DNA from: Hyphomicrobiales bacterium
GTDB taxonomy: Bacteria; Pseudomonadota; Alphaproteobacteria; Rhizobiales; Rhizobiaceae
Direction of reading: 5' to 3'
DNA: 64,000 nucleotides
Assembly: GCA_900465915.1 (NCBI GenBank)
Contig: UBKJ01000017.1
Span: forward strand, 1 to 64,000
The notes under the pieces are model-generated. The model saw only the letters and a list, made by a program, of their open reading frames with translations. It was not told where the DNA came from and ran no database searches. A program made the position numbers and the translations under genes. Below, one piece after another: positions 39,422 to 49,479 of this stretch. Position 1 is the first letter of the stretch, and each line of letters starts with the position of its first letter.

Positions 39422-40011
39422 TCTCCAGCAATCTCGCCCGCCTGGCCGCGCTGGCGATGGCCGCCGCGCTCGCCGGCTGCGGCTCGACCAAGCCGCTCGA
39501 CACCTATAACCTGTCGGCCCCGAAGCTTTCCAACGCCGGTCCGTCGCGCAAGAAGCTGCAATTGCTGGTGCCGACGCCGACGGCGCTGAAGGCGCTCGAC
39601 AGCGAGAACATCGTCATCGCCTCGGCGCCCGGCTCGATCGAATATCTCAAGGGCGCGCAATGGGGCGACCGGCTGACCAACATCGTGCAGTCGCGTCTGG
39701 TGCAGGCCTTCGAGAACACCGGCGCCTTCGGCGGCGTCGGCCGGCCGGGCGACGGGCTGGCGATCAACTACCAGGTGCTGACCGACCTGCGCATGTTCGG
39801 CGTGCAGGCCTATGGCGGCGGGCGCACGGCCGTGGTGGAGCTGGCGATCAAGCTGATGAACGACAAGAACGGCGAGGTCCGCGCCACCCGCGTCTTCCGC
39901 GCCTCGGTCCCGGTCACGGGCGCGAGCAACGCGGCCTATGTCAAGGCGCTCGACGCCGCCTTCGACCAGGCCGCGAGCGACATCGTGCGCTGGACGATCT
40001 CCTCGCTCTGA
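39418..40011 (+). CDS. ABC-type transport auxiliary lipoprotein (PqiC/YmbA-like)
   Basis: A 197-residue outer-membrane lipoprotein partner of the MCE system. It starts at a TTG that overlaps the mlaD stop. The signal ends in lipobox LAGC (Cys21). The mature domain follows the PqiC pattern: DTYNLSAP, then IEYLKGAQWGDRLTNIVQSR and the C-terminal AFDQAASDIVRWTISSL. It probably ties the MCE needle to the outer membrane. It completes the permease, ATPase, MCE protein and lipoprotein set. Confidence 0.88.
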   Translation: MISSNLARLAALAMAAALAGCGSTKPLDTYNLSAPKLSNAGPSRKKLQLLVPTPTALKALDSENIVIASAPGSIEYLKGAQWGDRLTNIVQSRLVQAFENTGAFGGVGRPGDGLAINYQVLTDLRMFGVQAYGGGRTAVVELAIKLMNDKNGEVRATRVFRASVPVTGASNAAYVKALDAAFDQAASDIVRWTISSL

Positions 40012-40015
40012 CGCC

Positions 40016-40717
40016 TCAGACGGCGCGGCGGCGGCTTATGCCGCAAATCCCCGCTCCGGCCAGAACCGCGCCCGAGGCGAGGCCCGCAAAAAGGGTCGGG
40101 CTGCTCATGCCGACCAATAGCACTACATAAAGCGCCACCAGCAGCAGCAAACCCGCCGCGCCGACGCCGGTCAGAAGCAGCGGCGCGCCGATCCACAGGC
40201 GCAACCGCCGGAACCCGCGCCACGCCGCATAGGTGACGACGGTCGCGAGAAGCCCCAACAGGCCGAGCGTCAGCATGGCCCCCGGCAGCTTTTGCGCCAG
40301 CCCGGCTTCGCCGCGCAGCCGCTCGCCCCATGTGGGCCTGCGCAGGTCGAACCCCCACGCCTTGCCGCTGTTCTCCAGTTCGCCCAGATCGTCCATGCTC
40401 ATGGCGACGTCCGCTATCCCACCGTTCGGCGCATGGATGAGCCCGTTCCAATGATCATAGGCCACGCAGGCGCCGTCGCCGCAGAGAAAGGTGATCGGCC
40501 CGGTCTTCGGGCCGAGCGCCAGTAGATTGCGCGCGCCGTCGAAAAGGACGACCCGTTTCGGATCGGCCAGAAACAGCCCATCGCCGTTGAGAAGCGCCAT
40601 CGTCGCCGGCCGGCCGTCGGGCAGGCTGGTCGGCGTGGCCTCGCTGATAAAAGGCGCATGCGCCGAAGCGGCGCTCGCCGCGATGAAAAACAGCAATGTG
40701 AGAAGCGTCCTGAACAT
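40016..40717 (-). CDS. Exported membrane protein of unknown function
   Basis: A 233-residue protein with a signal peptide (about 1-20, ending ASAASAHA). A soluble part of about 120 residues contains FLCGDGACVAYDHWNGLIHA with two cysteines likely to pair outside the cytoplasm. The C-terminal third has three hydrophobic helices (LTLGLLGLLATVVTYAAW, GAPLLLTGVGAAGLLLLVAL and GLASGAVLAGAGICGI). Its stop is 4 bases from that of the Mla operon, on the opposite strand. I do not recognise the family. Confidence 0.7.
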   Translation of the reverse strand: MFRTLLTLLFFIAASAASAHAPFISEATPTSLPDGRPATMALLNGDGLFLADPKRVVLFDGARNLLALGPKTGPITFLCGDGACVAYDHWNGLIHAPNGGIADVAMSMDDLGELENSGKAWGFDLRRPTWGERLRGEAGLAQKLPGAMLTLGLLGLLATVVTYAAWRGFRRLRLWIGAPLLLTGVGAAGLLLLVALYVVLLVGMSSPTLFAGLASGAVLAGAGICGISRRRAV

Positions 40718-40929
40718 CGAGGCCCTGAAAGAATCGCGTGGCGATGATATGCAGCCTAAGGGAATTTTGCGCGAGCGAGCGAAGAAAAGCGCCTGTATCG
40801 CTTCGATCGGCGCATTGATGGGATGGCGTGAAGCTTGGCGAGCCAGGGCTGACGCGCCCGTCCTGCCTTCGCCGCTGAAACGACGCGTTCAATTCGCGCT
40901 ATGCAGGATGCGGCGTGTAGCGAGGTCGG

Positions 40930-41898
40930 TTATCCGCCGGGGCAGATGGCGCCGGGAGGCGTCGAGGAGGGCGGATTGATCGCGACGCCCGATGGCTGCT
41001 CACCGAAATTTCCGGTTATGATCTCGATGATCCGGGCAGGCGACGGAACGACGCCGCTTTCACGCGGCTGATCGAGCCGTTCGCCCTCGGGACGATGGGG
41101 CGTCCCGGACGATTTGAGCGCGGCGATGGAGAATTTCGAGCGGTCGATGACGATGGCGCGCGTCCGGCCGACGAGCAGGCCGGTGATGAGATTGCGCGCC
41201 TTGATCGTTTCCAGCGTCGCGCGCTGCACCAGCTTTCGCGCCTTGTTGAGCGGGCGGAACATCCGGTCCGTTTTCGGGCGCACGAAGCTCGCCTCGGGCG
41301 CGGCGTCGAAGAACAGTTTCTGGATCACCGGGGCGGGCTCGATCTGGTAGGCGGCGAGCCATGGGCGGTGCCAGAAATAGGCGTTGACCAGGGCATAGGA
41401 CTGGGTTTCCAGCAGCATGCGGCGGGCGGCCTGCGGGCCGATCACATAGCCGGCGAGGCCGTAGCGGTTCTGGTAGACGCGCGTCGCGCCGAAGCCGCTG
41501 TCCCGATCCATCCAGGCCTGCTTGCGGTCGAAGATATGCGGCTCGGGCACGAATTCCAGGTCGTAGACGCTGTTCCAGCGGTCGGCGCGCGCCTCGATAT
41601 GAGCCAGCAGGCGGGCGATGTCGTCGGAGAGCACGGCGTCGTCCTCCAGGATCAGCATCTTTTCGCCGCTGCTCATCACCGCATGCCACGCCTTGCGGTG
41701 GGAGCGGAAGCAGGCGATGTCCTGCCGCCGGGTCGGGCTCGGCCAGTTTGCGGCCTCGCGCTGGCATTCCTTGTCCGTCAATTCGGCCGCCTCGACCGCG
41801 TCGAGGAACTCGAACGACAGGCCGAGCGCCGCCATTTGCCATGTCTGGAAAGCGCGCCGGACCGCTTCCGCCCGGCGGCTGATGACCAATATTTTCAT
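40930..41898 (-). CDS. Family 25 glycosyltransferase (LPS/oligosaccharide biosynthesis type)
   Basis: A 322-residue protein from the ATG at 41896-41898. The N-terminal 215 or so residues match GT25: MKILVISRRAEAVRRAF, then FRSHRKAWHAVMSSGEKMLILEDDAVLSD with the metal-binding EDD and YVIGPQAARRMLL. GT25 enzymes add galactose or glucose to lipooligosaccharide. The last 100 residues are basic and then Pro/Gly-rich and look unconserved. It stands alone between a promoter-like gap and the GPR gene terminator. Confidence 0.82.
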   Translation of the reverse strand: MKILVISRRAEAVRRAFQTWQMAALGLSFEFLDAVEAAELTDKECQREAANWPSPTRRQDIACFRSHRKAWHAVMSSGEKMLILEDDAVLSDDIARLLAHIEARADRWNSVYDLEFVPEPHIFDRKQAWMDRDSGFGATRVYQNRYGLAGYVIGPQAARRMLLETQSYALVNAYFWHRPWLAAYQIEPAPVIQKLFFDAAPEASFVRPKTDRMFRPLNKARKLVQRATLETIKARNLITGLLVGRTRAIVIDRSKFSIAALKSSGTPHRPEGERLDQPRESGVVPSPARIIEIITGNFGEQPSGVAINPPSSTPPGAICPGG

Positions 41899-41986
41899 GA
41901 TATTCGCCCAACGCCGCCGGATGCCCGGTCAAGTTGCTAATATAATCCTTTTCCCGCAGGTCGGATAGCGGGCCGGAGGGCGTGGC

Positions 41987-42018
41987 GAAAAAAACGCGGC
42001 CCCGAAGGGCCGCGTTTC
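41987..42018 (-). terminator. Intrinsic terminator of the GPR-like gene
   Basis: An 11-base perfect stem (41992-42002 with 42007-42017) with a four-base loop, followed on the minus strand by a run of seven T (A run 41988-41994). It lies 24 bases after the stop of the giant gene. Confidence 0.88.
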
Positions 42019-42040
42019 ATTGTCTCTATCGGCGCGCCGA

Positions 42041-45000
42041 TCAGCGCAGGCGGCCGCTGGCGTGGGCCAGCATGGTGTAGACCTTGCCCGTGTCGGAGGT
42101 GAGGTAGGTCTGCGTCACCATATGGTCGCGGTCGTTGCGGGCGACGTCCTCCAGCAGGCGCTGGAAATCGTCCATATAGCGGTCCACGGCGCGGCGGAAC
42201 TCGCCGTCGGCCTGGTACTTGCGCTTGATGTCGTCGAAGGTCTGCTGGCCCTTCAGCGTGTAGAGCCGGCGGGTGAAGACGTTGCGCTCGCCGCGGCGAT
42301 AGCGGTCCCACAGCTCGACCGAGGCGTCATGATCGATGGCGCGGGCGATGTCGACGGACAGCGAGTTGAGCGATTCCACCACGTGGCTCGGCGAGCGCGG
42401 CGCGACAGTCGGCTGCGGTTTGGCCTGCGCGACCTCGCCGTCCTCGCGCGAGGCGCGGGCGAGAAGGTCGGACACCCAGCCGCGCGGCTTCTCGGCCGAG
42501 GCCTCGGGCGCGGGCTGCTGGGGCTGCGGGGCGGCCTCGCGTTCGACGGCCGGACGCTGGCGCAGGGCCACGTCGCCCTGCGGGGCCGCGGCGACGGGCG
42601 GCGTGGCCGGAACCACGGGAGCCGACGGCGCGGGGCGCGGGGCCGGACGCGGCGCGGGGCGGTCGGCGCGGCTTTCGCCGACGTCGACCAGGCGGCCCGA
42701 CTTGTTGACGATCTCGGCCAGCTCCTTGAGCGCGTTGATCTGCTCGCTGACGGCCTTGCGCATGGCGCTGGTCGTCTCCTTGGCCTCGACCGGCATGTCG
42801 AGCACGCCGCGCTTCAATTCGCCGCGCGTGGTGTCGAGCTCGTTGCGGATCTCGTTGGCCGTGCGGCGGATCTCCTCGGTCGCGGCGGAGAATTTCTGCG
42901 TCGCCTGCTCGACGATGCCCGACACGCTGTCGCGCATGTTCTCGGCGGCGGCGCGGGTCTGGCCCTCGGCGCGCTGGAACGCGCCGGCGACCAGCGTCTC
43001 GAAGGCCTGCATCAGCTTCTCGACGCCTTCCGACTTCTCGACCAGGCCGGCGGCCAGCTTGTCGAGCGACTGGTGGCGCTCCTCCAGCGTGCTGGTGAGG
43101 CCGTTCTGGGCCGAGCCGATGAGGTCGGAGGCCGTGGACAGCACCTTGCCGTGCTCCTCGAAGCGGTCGGCGATGTCGGCGATCTGCGACAGGGTGTTGT
43201 CGGAGAGCGCGCGCAGCGTGCCGACATTGCTGTCGATGAGGCCCGTCGAGGCCTGGAACATCTGCGCGGCGCGGTTGGCGTTCTCGACGAAGCTCGAGGT
43301 GCTTTCGACCAGGCGGCCGTCGATGTCGGTCAGGTTGCGCGTGGCGGCGTCGATCAGCTTGCCCAGCTCGCCGTTGGAGGCGGAGAGGCGGTCGATCAGC
43401 TCGCTGACATTGTCGGCGAGGCCGGACTTGGCCTGCTGCACCGCGGCGATGGTCTCGGCGGTGCGGCTCGCCAGCGCGTTGACCAGCGCGGCGTTCTCGG
43501 CGCGCAGGCGGTCGGTGGCGGCGTGGGTGGCCTCCTCGAGCTGCTGCGCCAGGCCGCGGCCGCTGTCGGCGAGGCGCTGCACCAGCGGCTCGGCGGTGTC
43601 GTTGAGGATCTGGGTGATCTCCTGCGAGCGGGCGGCGAGCACGGCGTTGAGCTCGCGGGTGCGCTGCTCCAGCGTGACCGAGGTGGTGTCGGTGACCTGC
43701 GCGATGCGGGCCTCGACCGTGCCGAGCTCGACCGAGATGCGCGAGCCGATGTCGCCCAGCCGCGTGGCGATGGCCTCCGCGCGCTCGGTGAGGCGGGCCT
43801 CGGTGCCGGACAGGTTGTCCGCCACGCTGGCCGAGAAGGCCTCGCTGTGGCCGGCCAGCGTCTGGCTGGTCTTGGCCGCCGTGTCGGCGATGCGGGCCTC
43901 GATCGCCCCCAGCTCGCCGGTGAGGCGGCTTTCGATGGCGTCGAGACGGCCGGCCATGGAGTCGGCGCGGTCGCCCAGGCGCGCTTCCGTGCCGGCCAGC
44001 GTGTCGATGAGGCGGGCGCTGAAGGCCTCGCCGAAGCCGTCGAGCGACTCGCCCGCCTTGGCCGCCTCGGCCGACAGCGTGGTGGCCGCCTCGGTGATCT
44101 TCTCGCGCAGCGCGCCGGCGACGACGCCCGCGCTCTGTTCCAGCGCGCGACGGACATTGTCCACGCCCACCGTCAGCGCCTTCTCCATGGTCTGGGTGCG
44201 CTCCTCGATCACGCCGGTCTGGCCCTCGAAGGCGAGGCCGATGGCGGCGCTGCTGTCGGCGACGGCGTTCTGCAGATGCGCCGTGCGCTGCTCGATGAGG
44301 TCGCTGTGGTCCTGGAGCGTGCGGTTGAGCGTGGCGGCGCCGTCGGTCAGCGCGGCGCGGATCTGCTCGGCGCGGCCCTCGATGGCCGCCTCATGGCCGT
44401 CCAGGAGCTGGGCGAAAGCGGCGTTGTGGCTGTCCAGCGCGCCGGCGAGGCCGCTGGCGCGTTCCTCGACATGGCCGAGATGGCGGGTGAGCGAGGCGTC
44501 GAAGGCGGCGCGGCCGGCGGCCAGCGCCTCGCTGAGCGAGCCGGTGCGCTCGTCCAGCATGCGGGCCAGCGCCTCCTGGTTGCCGGCGACGGCGCCGAAC
44601 AGGGCGGCGGAGCGCTCCTCCAGCGAGCGGCTGTGATTGTCGAAGCTGTCGTCGAGGCGGGCGGTGTGCGCGGCCATGGCCTGCTGCAGGGCTTCGGTGC
44701 GCTCGGCGAGGATGGCGGCGTGCTGGTCGGCGACGCCCGACAGCGCCTCGGCGCTGGCGTTGACGGCGGTCTCGATGGCGCCGCTGCGCTCGGCCAGAAG
44801 GTCGGCGTGGCCGCGGATGACGGCGGAGACGCGGTCGGACTCGCCCTGCAGCGAGGCGGCCAGCGCGTCGCGGCTTTCGGCCAGCTTGCCGGCGAAGGCG
44901 GCGGCGTTCTCGGCCAGCACCGAGCCGACGCCGGCGGTGACGGCGTTGAGCTCGTCGCCGATGCGCGTCTTGGTCTCGTCGATGGCGGCGCTGAGCGCGT

Positions 45001-46714
45001 TGCGGCCGGTGGCGAAGGTCTCGGCGATCTCGCGGGTGCGGGCGATCAGGTTCTCGTTGATCTGGCGCGAGCGCGTCTCCAGCGCCGCGTTGAGTTTTTC
45101 GGTGCTGTTGTCGAGCGCGTGGGCGCGCGTCTCGAACTCGCCCAGCAGCGCGCCGCCGCGTTCGGACAGGGTCGCCTCCAGATTGGCGAGCCGCGTGTCG
45201 AACTCGCTCACCATGGACTGGGTGGCGCCGCCGAGCAGGTCGGCGATGTTGGCCGCGCGCTCGTCGAGCGCGGCGGCGAGGCGGTCGGAGGCGCCGCGCG
45301 TCTGGTCGTCCAGCGTGGCGATGCGGCTGTCGAGCAGGCCGGCGAAGGCCTCGCCCGAAGTGGCGATGCGGTCGCCGATATGGCCGGTGCGGCGCTCGAT
45401 GGCCTCGGCGATGGCGCCGCCGCTCTCGTTGATGGAGCCGATCAGGCGGTCGCCGGATTCGCCCAGAAGCGTGCTGAGCTGTTCAGACGCGGTGAGAACG
45501 TTGTCGCGGATGATGTTGGCGGCGCTGGACAATTCGTCCTTCAGCTGCTCATGCGCGCCGGAGATGGAGGCGCGGACGCGCTCGGCATGGCCGACCACGG
45601 CCTCGCGCTCGTCGCCGAGGTCGCCGACCAAAGCGCGGATGCGGGCCTCGTTGTCGGCATAGGCGCGTTCGAGCTGGTTGACCTCGCTCTGCACCAGCGT
45701 CTCGAGTTCGGCGGCGCGGTTGAGCGTGCGCTCGATGCCTTCGTTCATGGCGGCCACTTCGCGGCGCACGGCCTGGCTCAGCGTCGACACGCGGTCGCCG
45801 GCGACGGCCTCGGGCTGGAGCAGGCGCATGGCGGCGTCGGACATGGTGCGGGCGGCCGACTGCATTTCCTGCGCGCGGCGGATGAGCTGCGCGAAGCCCC
45901 AGAACATGGCGATGGGCAGCACGGTTCCGGCGGCGACGCCGACGCCGGCCGGCGAGCTGAAGAAGTCCTTGGCCGATTGCAGGCTGGAGAAGACGTCCGG
46001 GTTGACGGCGCGGGCCAGCGCCACGCCGCCGGCGGCCCAGAGCACGCTGATGGCGGTGGTGGTCCAGAACAGGCGCGAGGAGCGCTCGGTAGTGCGGCGC
46101 GGCGCGGCGAGCGCGTGGCGCGCGTCGTCGTTGGCCGGCGTGAAGGGAACGGGGGCGGCGGACGCAGCGGGCGCGGCGACGGCCGGCGAGGCGGCGGGCT
46201 TCATCGCCGGCTGGGCGGCGGGGGCCTGCGCCCGCGGCGCTGCGGGCTGCTGCGGGCGTTGAGCTTCGACCTTGGGCGCTTCGACCCTGGGAGCTTCGAC
46301 CCTGGGGGCGGCGGCCTTCGGCGCCTCGACGCGCGGCGCTTCCGCTTTAGGCGTCTCGATCCGGGGCGCTGCGGGCGGCGCGATGGGCTTGGCCACGGCG
46401 GCCGGGGCGGGGGCGGCCGCGGGCTTGACGGCCGGCGGCACGGGCGGAGCCTTGGGCGCTGCGACGCGCGGCGAGGAGATCACGGAAGCGGCGGCGGGCG
46501 CCGCAGGCGCCTCGGCCCTGGGCTTGCGCTCGTCGGCCAATTCCTTCGCGGCGCGGGAAATCTGCGCCTCCAGGTCGTCGACCGAGAAACTCTCCTCCAG
46601 CTCGCCCAGATCCATGTCGAGGGACAGGTCGTCATCGAAATTGATGTCGAGCGCTTGTTCGAGAGCCTTTTCGACCTCCAGGTCGAGTTTCTGCGCCTTC
46701 GGATTGGGAGCCAT
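42041..46714 (-). CDS. Giant coiled-coil membrane protein, candidate Growth Pole Ring (GPR) homolog
   Basis: About 1557 residues from the ATG at 46712-46714 (AGG seven bases upstream); ATG at 46738 is an alternative. An acidic N-terminus (QKLDLEVEKALEQALDINFD) leads to a Pro/Ala-rich stretch with APRVEAPK-like repeats (120-155). Two membrane helices follow (about 214-236 and 258-278), then about 1000 residues of helical, apolipoprotein-like repeats. A Pro-rich linker and a conserved-looking C-terminal domain (YTLKGQQTFDDIKRKYQ) close the protein. This architecture matches Agrobacterium GPR, a protein of about 2100 residues that forms a ring at the growing pole and is needed for rod shape. The match is by architecture, not alignment. 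Confidence 0.78.
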   Translation of the reverse strand: MAPNPKAQKLDLEVEKALEQALDINFDDDLSLDMDLGELEESFSVDDLEAQISRAAKELADERKPRAEAPAAPAAASVISSPRVAAPKAPPVPPAVKPAAAPAPAAVAKPIAPPAAPRIETPKAEAPRVEAPKAAAPRVEAPRVEAPKVEAQRPQQPAAPRAQAPAAQPAMKPAASPAVAAPAASAAPVPFTPANDDARHALAAPRRTTERSSRLFWTTTAISVLWAAGGVALARAVNPDVFSSLQSAKDFFSSPAGVGVAAGTVLPIAMFWGFAQLIRRAQEMQSAARTMSDAAMRLLQPEAVAGDRVSTLSQAVRREVAAMNEGIERTLNRAAELETLVQSEVNQLERAYADNEARIRALVGDLGDEREAVVGHAERVRASISGAHEQLKDELSSAANIIRDNVLTASEQLSTLLGESGDRLIGSINESGGAIAEAIERRTGHIGDRIATSGEAFAGLLDSRIATLDDQTRGASDRLAAALDERAANIADLLGGATQSMVSEFDTRLANLEATLSERGGALLGEFETRAHALDNSTEKLNAALETRSRQINENLIARTREIAETFATGRNALSAAIDETKTRIGDELNAVTAGVGSVLAENAAAFAGKLAESRDALAASLQGESDRVSAVIRGHADLLAERSGAIETAVNASAEALSGVADQHAAILAERTEALQQAMAAHTARLDDSFDNHSRSLEERSAALFGAVAGNQEALARMLDERTGSLSEALAAGRAAFDASLTRHLGHVEERASGLAGALDSHNAAFAQLLDGHEAAIEGRAEQIRAALTDGAATLNRTLQDHSDLIEQRTAHLQNAVADSSAAIGLAFEGQTGVIEERTQTMEKALTVGVDNVRRALEQSAGVVAGALREKITEAATTLSAEAAKAGESLDGFGEAFSARLIDTLAGTEARLGDRADSMAGRLDAIESRLTGELGAIEARIADTAAKTSQTLAGHSEAFSASVADNLSGTEARLTERAEAIATRLGDIGSRISVELGTVEARIAQVTDTTSVTLEQRTRELNAVLAARSQEITQILNDTAEPLVQRLADSGRGLAQQLEEATHAATDRLRAENAALVNALASRTAETIAAVQQAKSGLADNVSELIDRLSASNGELGKLIDAATRNLTDIDGRLVESTSSFVENANRAAQMFQASTGLIDSNVGTLRALSDNTLSQIADIADRFEEHGKVLSTASDLIGSAQNGLTSTLEERHQSLDKLAAGLVEKSEGVEKLMQAFETLVAGAFQRAEGQTRAAAENMRDSVSGIVEQATQKFSAATEEIRRTANEIRNELDTTRGELKRGVLDMPVEAKETTSAMRKAVSEQINALKELAEIVNKSGRLVDVGESRADRPAPRPAPRPAPSAPVVPATPPVAAAPQGDVALRQRPAVEREAAPQPQQPAPEASAEKPRGWVSDLLARASREDGEVAQAKPQPTVAPRSPSHVVESLNSLSVDIARAIDHDASVELWDRYRRGERNVFTRRLYTLKGQQTFDDIKRKYQADGEFRRAVDRYMDDFQRLLEDVARNDRDHMVTQTYLTSDTGKVYTMLAHASGRLR
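43658..44029 (-). repeat. 62-residue tandem duplication inside the GPR-like protein (2 x 186 bp)
   Basis: Two adjacent copies start EAFSARLIDTLAGTEARL (44029 downward) and EAFSASVADNLSGTEARL (43843 downward). They stay in register through GELGAIEARIAD / VELGTVEARIAQ and TSQTL / TSVTL. The copies have diverged at many positions, so the duplication is old. Confidence 0.85.
44207..44794 (-). repeat. Seven consecutive 29-residue helical repeats in the GPR-like protein
   Basis: Units begin AERSGAI, AERTEAL, EERSAAL, DERTGSL, EERASGL, EGRAEQI and EQRTAHL, with an eighth (EERTQTM) starting at 44206. Each has the pattern [AED]-[EG]-R-x3-[LI]-x2-A-[VLM]. All are 29 residues except the third, which is 22, exactly one heptad shorter. 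Confidence 0.88.
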
Positions 46715-48157
<1,443 letters not shown>

Positions 48158-48257
48158 GATCGGCCGCCTCTTTCCCAAAATACGCATAAACATGTCGCGG
48201 CGCAGCATGGCACGCAATCGTCAAGAGAACTATAACAGGGCTTTGGAAGGAAGGGGC

Positions 48258-49115
48258 ATGCGGCAGGACAGGACGGTGGAATGGCGGCTCGCCCACGGAC
48301 GCAGCCTGCGCCTCGGCGGCGCGGCCGTCATCATGGGCATCCTCAACGTGACGCCGGATTCCTTTTCGGACGGCGGCCGCCACGCCGACGTCGCGCGCGC
48401 CGTCGAGGCGGCGCTGGCGATGGTGGCCGAGGGCGCGGCGATCATCGACGTGGGCGGGGAATCGACCCGGCCGGGCGCCGCGCCCGTCGACGCCGGGACG
48501 GAGGCCGCGCGCATCCTGCCGGTGATCGAGGCGCTGGCGGCGCGGGGCGACTGCCTGATCTCGGTCGACACCTATCGCGCCTCGACGGCGCGGCTGGCGG
48601 TGGCGGCGGGCGCGCATATCGTCAACGACGTCTGGGGCCTGCAGCGCGAGCCCGATATCGCGCAAGCGGCGCGCGAGACCGGGGCGGGGCTGGTGATCAT
48701 GCATACGAGCCGCGAGCGCGAGACGCTGCCCGACCCCGTCGCCGACCAGCGCGCCTTCCTCGACGCCTCGCTCGCCATCGCGGCGGAGGCCGGGGTGGAG
48801 CGGGAGCGGATCGTGCTCGATCCCGGCTTCGGCTTCGGCAAGGACGCCGCCACCGACATCGCGCTTGCGGCGCGGTTCGGCGAATTGCGCGGGCTGGGTT
48901 ATCCTCTTTTGGTCGGCGCGTCGCGCAAGCGCTTCGTCGGCGCCATGACCGGCGAGGCCGATCCGGCGCGGCGCGACGTCGGCACGGCCGCCCTCTCGAC
49001 GGCGCTGCGGCTCGCCGGCGCGGATATCTTCCGCGTTCATAATGTCGTTTTCAACAGGGACGCCCTTGCGGTGGCCGACGCCATCCTGCAAAGCAGGGCG
49101 GAGAATGGGGACTGA
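48258..49115 (+). CDS. folP: Dihydropteroate synthase
   Basis: Joins p-aminobenzoate to the pterin pyrophosphate; the target of sulfonamides. The 285-residue TIM-barrel starts at ATG 48258 behind GGAAGGAAGG. Motifs are GILNVTPDSFSDGGRHAD, IDVGGESTRPGA, SVDTYRAS, VNDVWGL, LDPGFGFGKD and GASRKRFVGAM. It leads folP-folB-folK, three consecutive steps of folate synthesis, with each gene overlapping the next. Confidence 0.96.
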   Translation: MRQDRTVEWRLAHGRSLRLGGAAVIMGILNVTPDSFSDGGRHADVARAVEAALAMVAEGAAIIDVGGESTRPGAAPVDAGTEAARILPVIEALAARGDCLISVDTYRASTARLAVAAGAHIVNDVWGLQREPDIAQAARETGAGLVIMHTSRERETLPDPVADQRAFLDASLAIAAEAGVERERIVLDPGFGFGKDAATDIALAARFGELRGLGYPLLVGASRKRFVGAMTGEADPARRDVGTAALSTALRLAGADIFRVHNVVFNRDALAVADAILQSRAENGD

Positions 49116-49479
49116 AGCCGTGTATACGATCCGGGTTATGAACTGCGCCTTTTTCGCCCATCACGGCGTCTTCGACGAGGAGCACCGGCTCGGCCAGCGT
49201 TTCTATGTCGACGCGGTGCTGGACGTCGATCCCGGCGACGCGCTGGAGAAGGACGACATCGAGGGCACGGTGCATTACGGCGTCGCCTTCTCGGTCATCC
49301 AGGACATCGTCACCGGCAGCCAGCGCTACCTGATCGAGACGCTGGCGCTGGACGTGGCCAAGGCGCTGGTCGCGCGTTTTCCGCAGATCAGGCGCGCCGA
49401 GATCACCATCCGCAAGCCGAACGCGCCGGTGCCGGGCGTGCTCGACCATGTGGAAGTCACCATCGTCCATCCCCAGTGA
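49105..49479 (+). CDS. folB: Dihydroneopterin aldolase
   Basis: Cleaves dihydroneopterin to the hydroxymethyl pterin used by FolK. The 124-residue protein (ATG 49105, overlapping folP by 11 bases; GTG 49120 is an alternative with better RBS spacing) has VMNCAFFAHHGVFDEEHRLGQ, shown as the family opening. The substrate-anchoring Glu lies in LIETLALDVAKALV, and the catalytic Lys in TIRKPNAPVPG. Its stop overlaps the folK start (GTGA). Confidence 0.94.
   Translation: MGTEAVYTIRVMNCAFFAHHGVFDEEHRLGQRFYVDAVLDVDPGDALEKDDIEGTVHYGVAFSVIQDIVTGSQRYLIETLALDVAKALVARFPQIRRAEITIRKPNAPVPGVLDHVEVTIVHPQ

Noticed and set aside
43658-44794. The direct repeats as a CRISPR array
   Set aside because: Repeats are in frame, diverged, lack unique spacers of constant size, and encode helical protein repeats; no cas genes are present.
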